Source of the DNA: Paraphoma chrysanthemicola
Taxonomy: Eukaryota > Ascomycota > Dothideomycetes > Pleosporales > Phaeosphaeriaceae
Reading direction: 5' to 3'
Assembly (NCBI GenBank): GCA_020744225.1
Contig: JAGMWG010000012.1
Span: forward strand, 434,001-498,000
DNA length: 64,000 nt
Shown here: piece after piece, positions 63,001 through 64,000 of the stretch
Position numbering within the stretch: the first letter of the stretch is position 1
Layout: each line of letters begins with the position of its first letter
Translations under genes and position numbers: made by a program
Notes under the pieces: generated by a model
Told to the model about the DNA's origin: nothing
Database searches by the model: none
The model's input: only the letters and a program-made list of their open reading frames with translations

Positions 63001-64000
63001 TCGAGCAAGGCGATTTCTACTCACTCATGTTCTTCATCGTAGCGATTGGCAATCTCATCGTGTTCGCTGCCATCGGTTGGATTAGTGTCATCGTATCCCA
63101 GAATGTGGCCCGACGATACCGACGTGAGATCTTCGACCTCGTTCTCAAGCAAGACATGGCTTTCTTTGATGCCGAAGCAAACGCGAGCGGTGCCTTGGCC
63201 TCAAATCTCTCGAACTATCCGAACAACATGCTGGAACTCCTGGGGTTCAATTTGATGCTCATATTCATCAACATCGTTAATGTCGTCTCGAGTTCAATCT
63301 TGGCAATTGCGGTCGGCTGGAAACTCGGATTAGCTGTCGTGTTTGGAGCATTGGTACCCATCGTGTTCGCTGGCTACCTCCGCATCAGGCTTGAATTCAA
63401 GCTCGAAGAAGATACCGGAAAGCGCTTTGCGAGTAGTGCAGCGCTAGCCTCCGAGGCTGTTTCCGCCATCCGAACTGTTTCTAGTTTGGCTCTTGAACGC
63501 CATATTGTCGCGAAATATAGTGATCGCCTGCAAGGGGTTGCAACCAAGTCAATCAAGGCTCTCGTATGGACTATGTTTTGGTACAGCTTAACGCAGTCGA
63601 TCTCCTTCCTAGCCATGGCGCTTGGCTTTTGGTATGTTGTGGACCAGCCAGCATGAACAGCAATTAACATACGACAGGTATGGAGGACAGCTTATCAGCA
63701 CTGGAGAGTATAGCACGACACAGTTCTTCATCGTGTTTATCGGCGTGATTTTCTCGGGAGAGGCGGCTGCATCTTTCTTTTCGTACACTACCAGTCTCAC
63801 GAAGTCTGCTACTGCGGCGAACTACATCTTCTGGCTACGAAGACTGAAACCTGCCGTCCAAGAAGATTCTTCGAAGCCGCCCCACGATGACGGCAAAGAT
63901 AAAGGCCCAGCACACATCGAGATCCAAGATGTAGCTTTCGCTTATGAGTCAAGGCCACATGCGAAAGTGCTTGAAGGCATAGATGTCGATGTAAGTTGCA
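60071..64000 (+). CDS. Full-size ABCB (MDR-type) ABC transporter, cut by window end
   Basis: Twelve exons are visible: 60071-60187, 60243-60430, 60490-60544, 60591-61140, 61203-61248, 61301-61629, 61680-61939, 61993-62205, 62475-62574, 62630-62878, 62926-63631 and 63678-63990, giving 1042 codons. A GTAAGT donor at 63991 shows the gene continues. The first membrane domain is followed by nucleotide-binding domain 1: Walker A GASGSGKST, LVQQEPVLFSG, signature LSGGQKQRIAIA, Walker B VLLLDEATSALD and the H-loop IAHKL. The second membrane domain starts at about 62780 (CFVIMAIVTLAGGATYPAQ), and the start of the second nucleotide domain is visible (IEIQDVAFAYESRP). It probably exports a peptide or toxic small molecule. 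One intron (62206-62474) is 269 nt, against 46-62 nt for the others. Confidence 0.9.

Overview
The window is nuclear DNA of a filamentous ascomycete (Pezizomycotina). Genes carry short GT-AG introns, mostly 41-60 nt, and several products are typical of this group: UstYa/DUF3328, binuclear zinc-cluster regulators, small secreted cysteine-rich proteins, and a GYF protein with its characteristic N-terminal exon. A dothideomycete is my best guess, but this rests only on remembered resemblance of several proteins and was not searched. Exon boundaries were derived by hand from splice consensus, reading frame and family motifs. Every multi-exon model given closes in frame.

Layout. 1-5 kb: the kinetochore gene spc24 and the mitochondrial fission gene fis1. 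4.4-6 kb: a RING-H2 ubiquitin ligase. 6-9.5 kb: a gene-free stretch. 9.56 kb: a small secreted-protein gene broken by one stop codon. 10.6-15.3 kb: a large GYF-domain protein. 16.8-21.7 kb: a Met/Gly-rich acidic-tailed protein, a DUF1993 protein and a secreted PAF-acetylhydrolase-like enzyme. 21.8-25.2 kb: a divergent pair of an allantoate-type MFS permease and a PhyH dioxygenase. 25.3-28.5 kb: Golgi Tvp38 and an unusual RING-YEATS fusion.

28.7-37 kb looks like a catabolic cluster. It holds an HpcH/HpaI aldolase, an alpha/beta hydrolase, an aspartate-type aminotransferase, a protein with two fused RraA/HMG-aldolase-like domains, and a zinc-cluster regulator. A class V PLP enzyme lies 2 kb further on, after a gene for a secreted 10-cysteine protein. 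If both aldolases have family activity they would release pyruvate, and the RraA type can also give oxaloacetate, a natural substrate for the aminotransferase. 41-52.5 kb is mostly housekeeping: a predicted type I membrane protein, a pseudokinase, the adenylyl cyclase-associated protein, a Mak32-like PfkB protein, a small inner-membrane-type protein and mitoribosomal mL44.

52.8-64 kb is the most interesting part. A UstYa-type (DUF3328) oxidase gene, a secreted Kex2-type repeat precursor gene with seven HHRGKGKGK repeats, a zinc-cluster regulator and a full-size ABCB transporter (cut by the window end) lie next to each other. This is the gene content expected of a fungal ribosomally synthesised peptide (RiPP) cluster of the dikaritin type. 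The repeats are not like any core peptide I know: they are His/Lys/Arg-rich and lack Tyr. The cluster is an inference from content and proximity; no expression or product evidence is visible.
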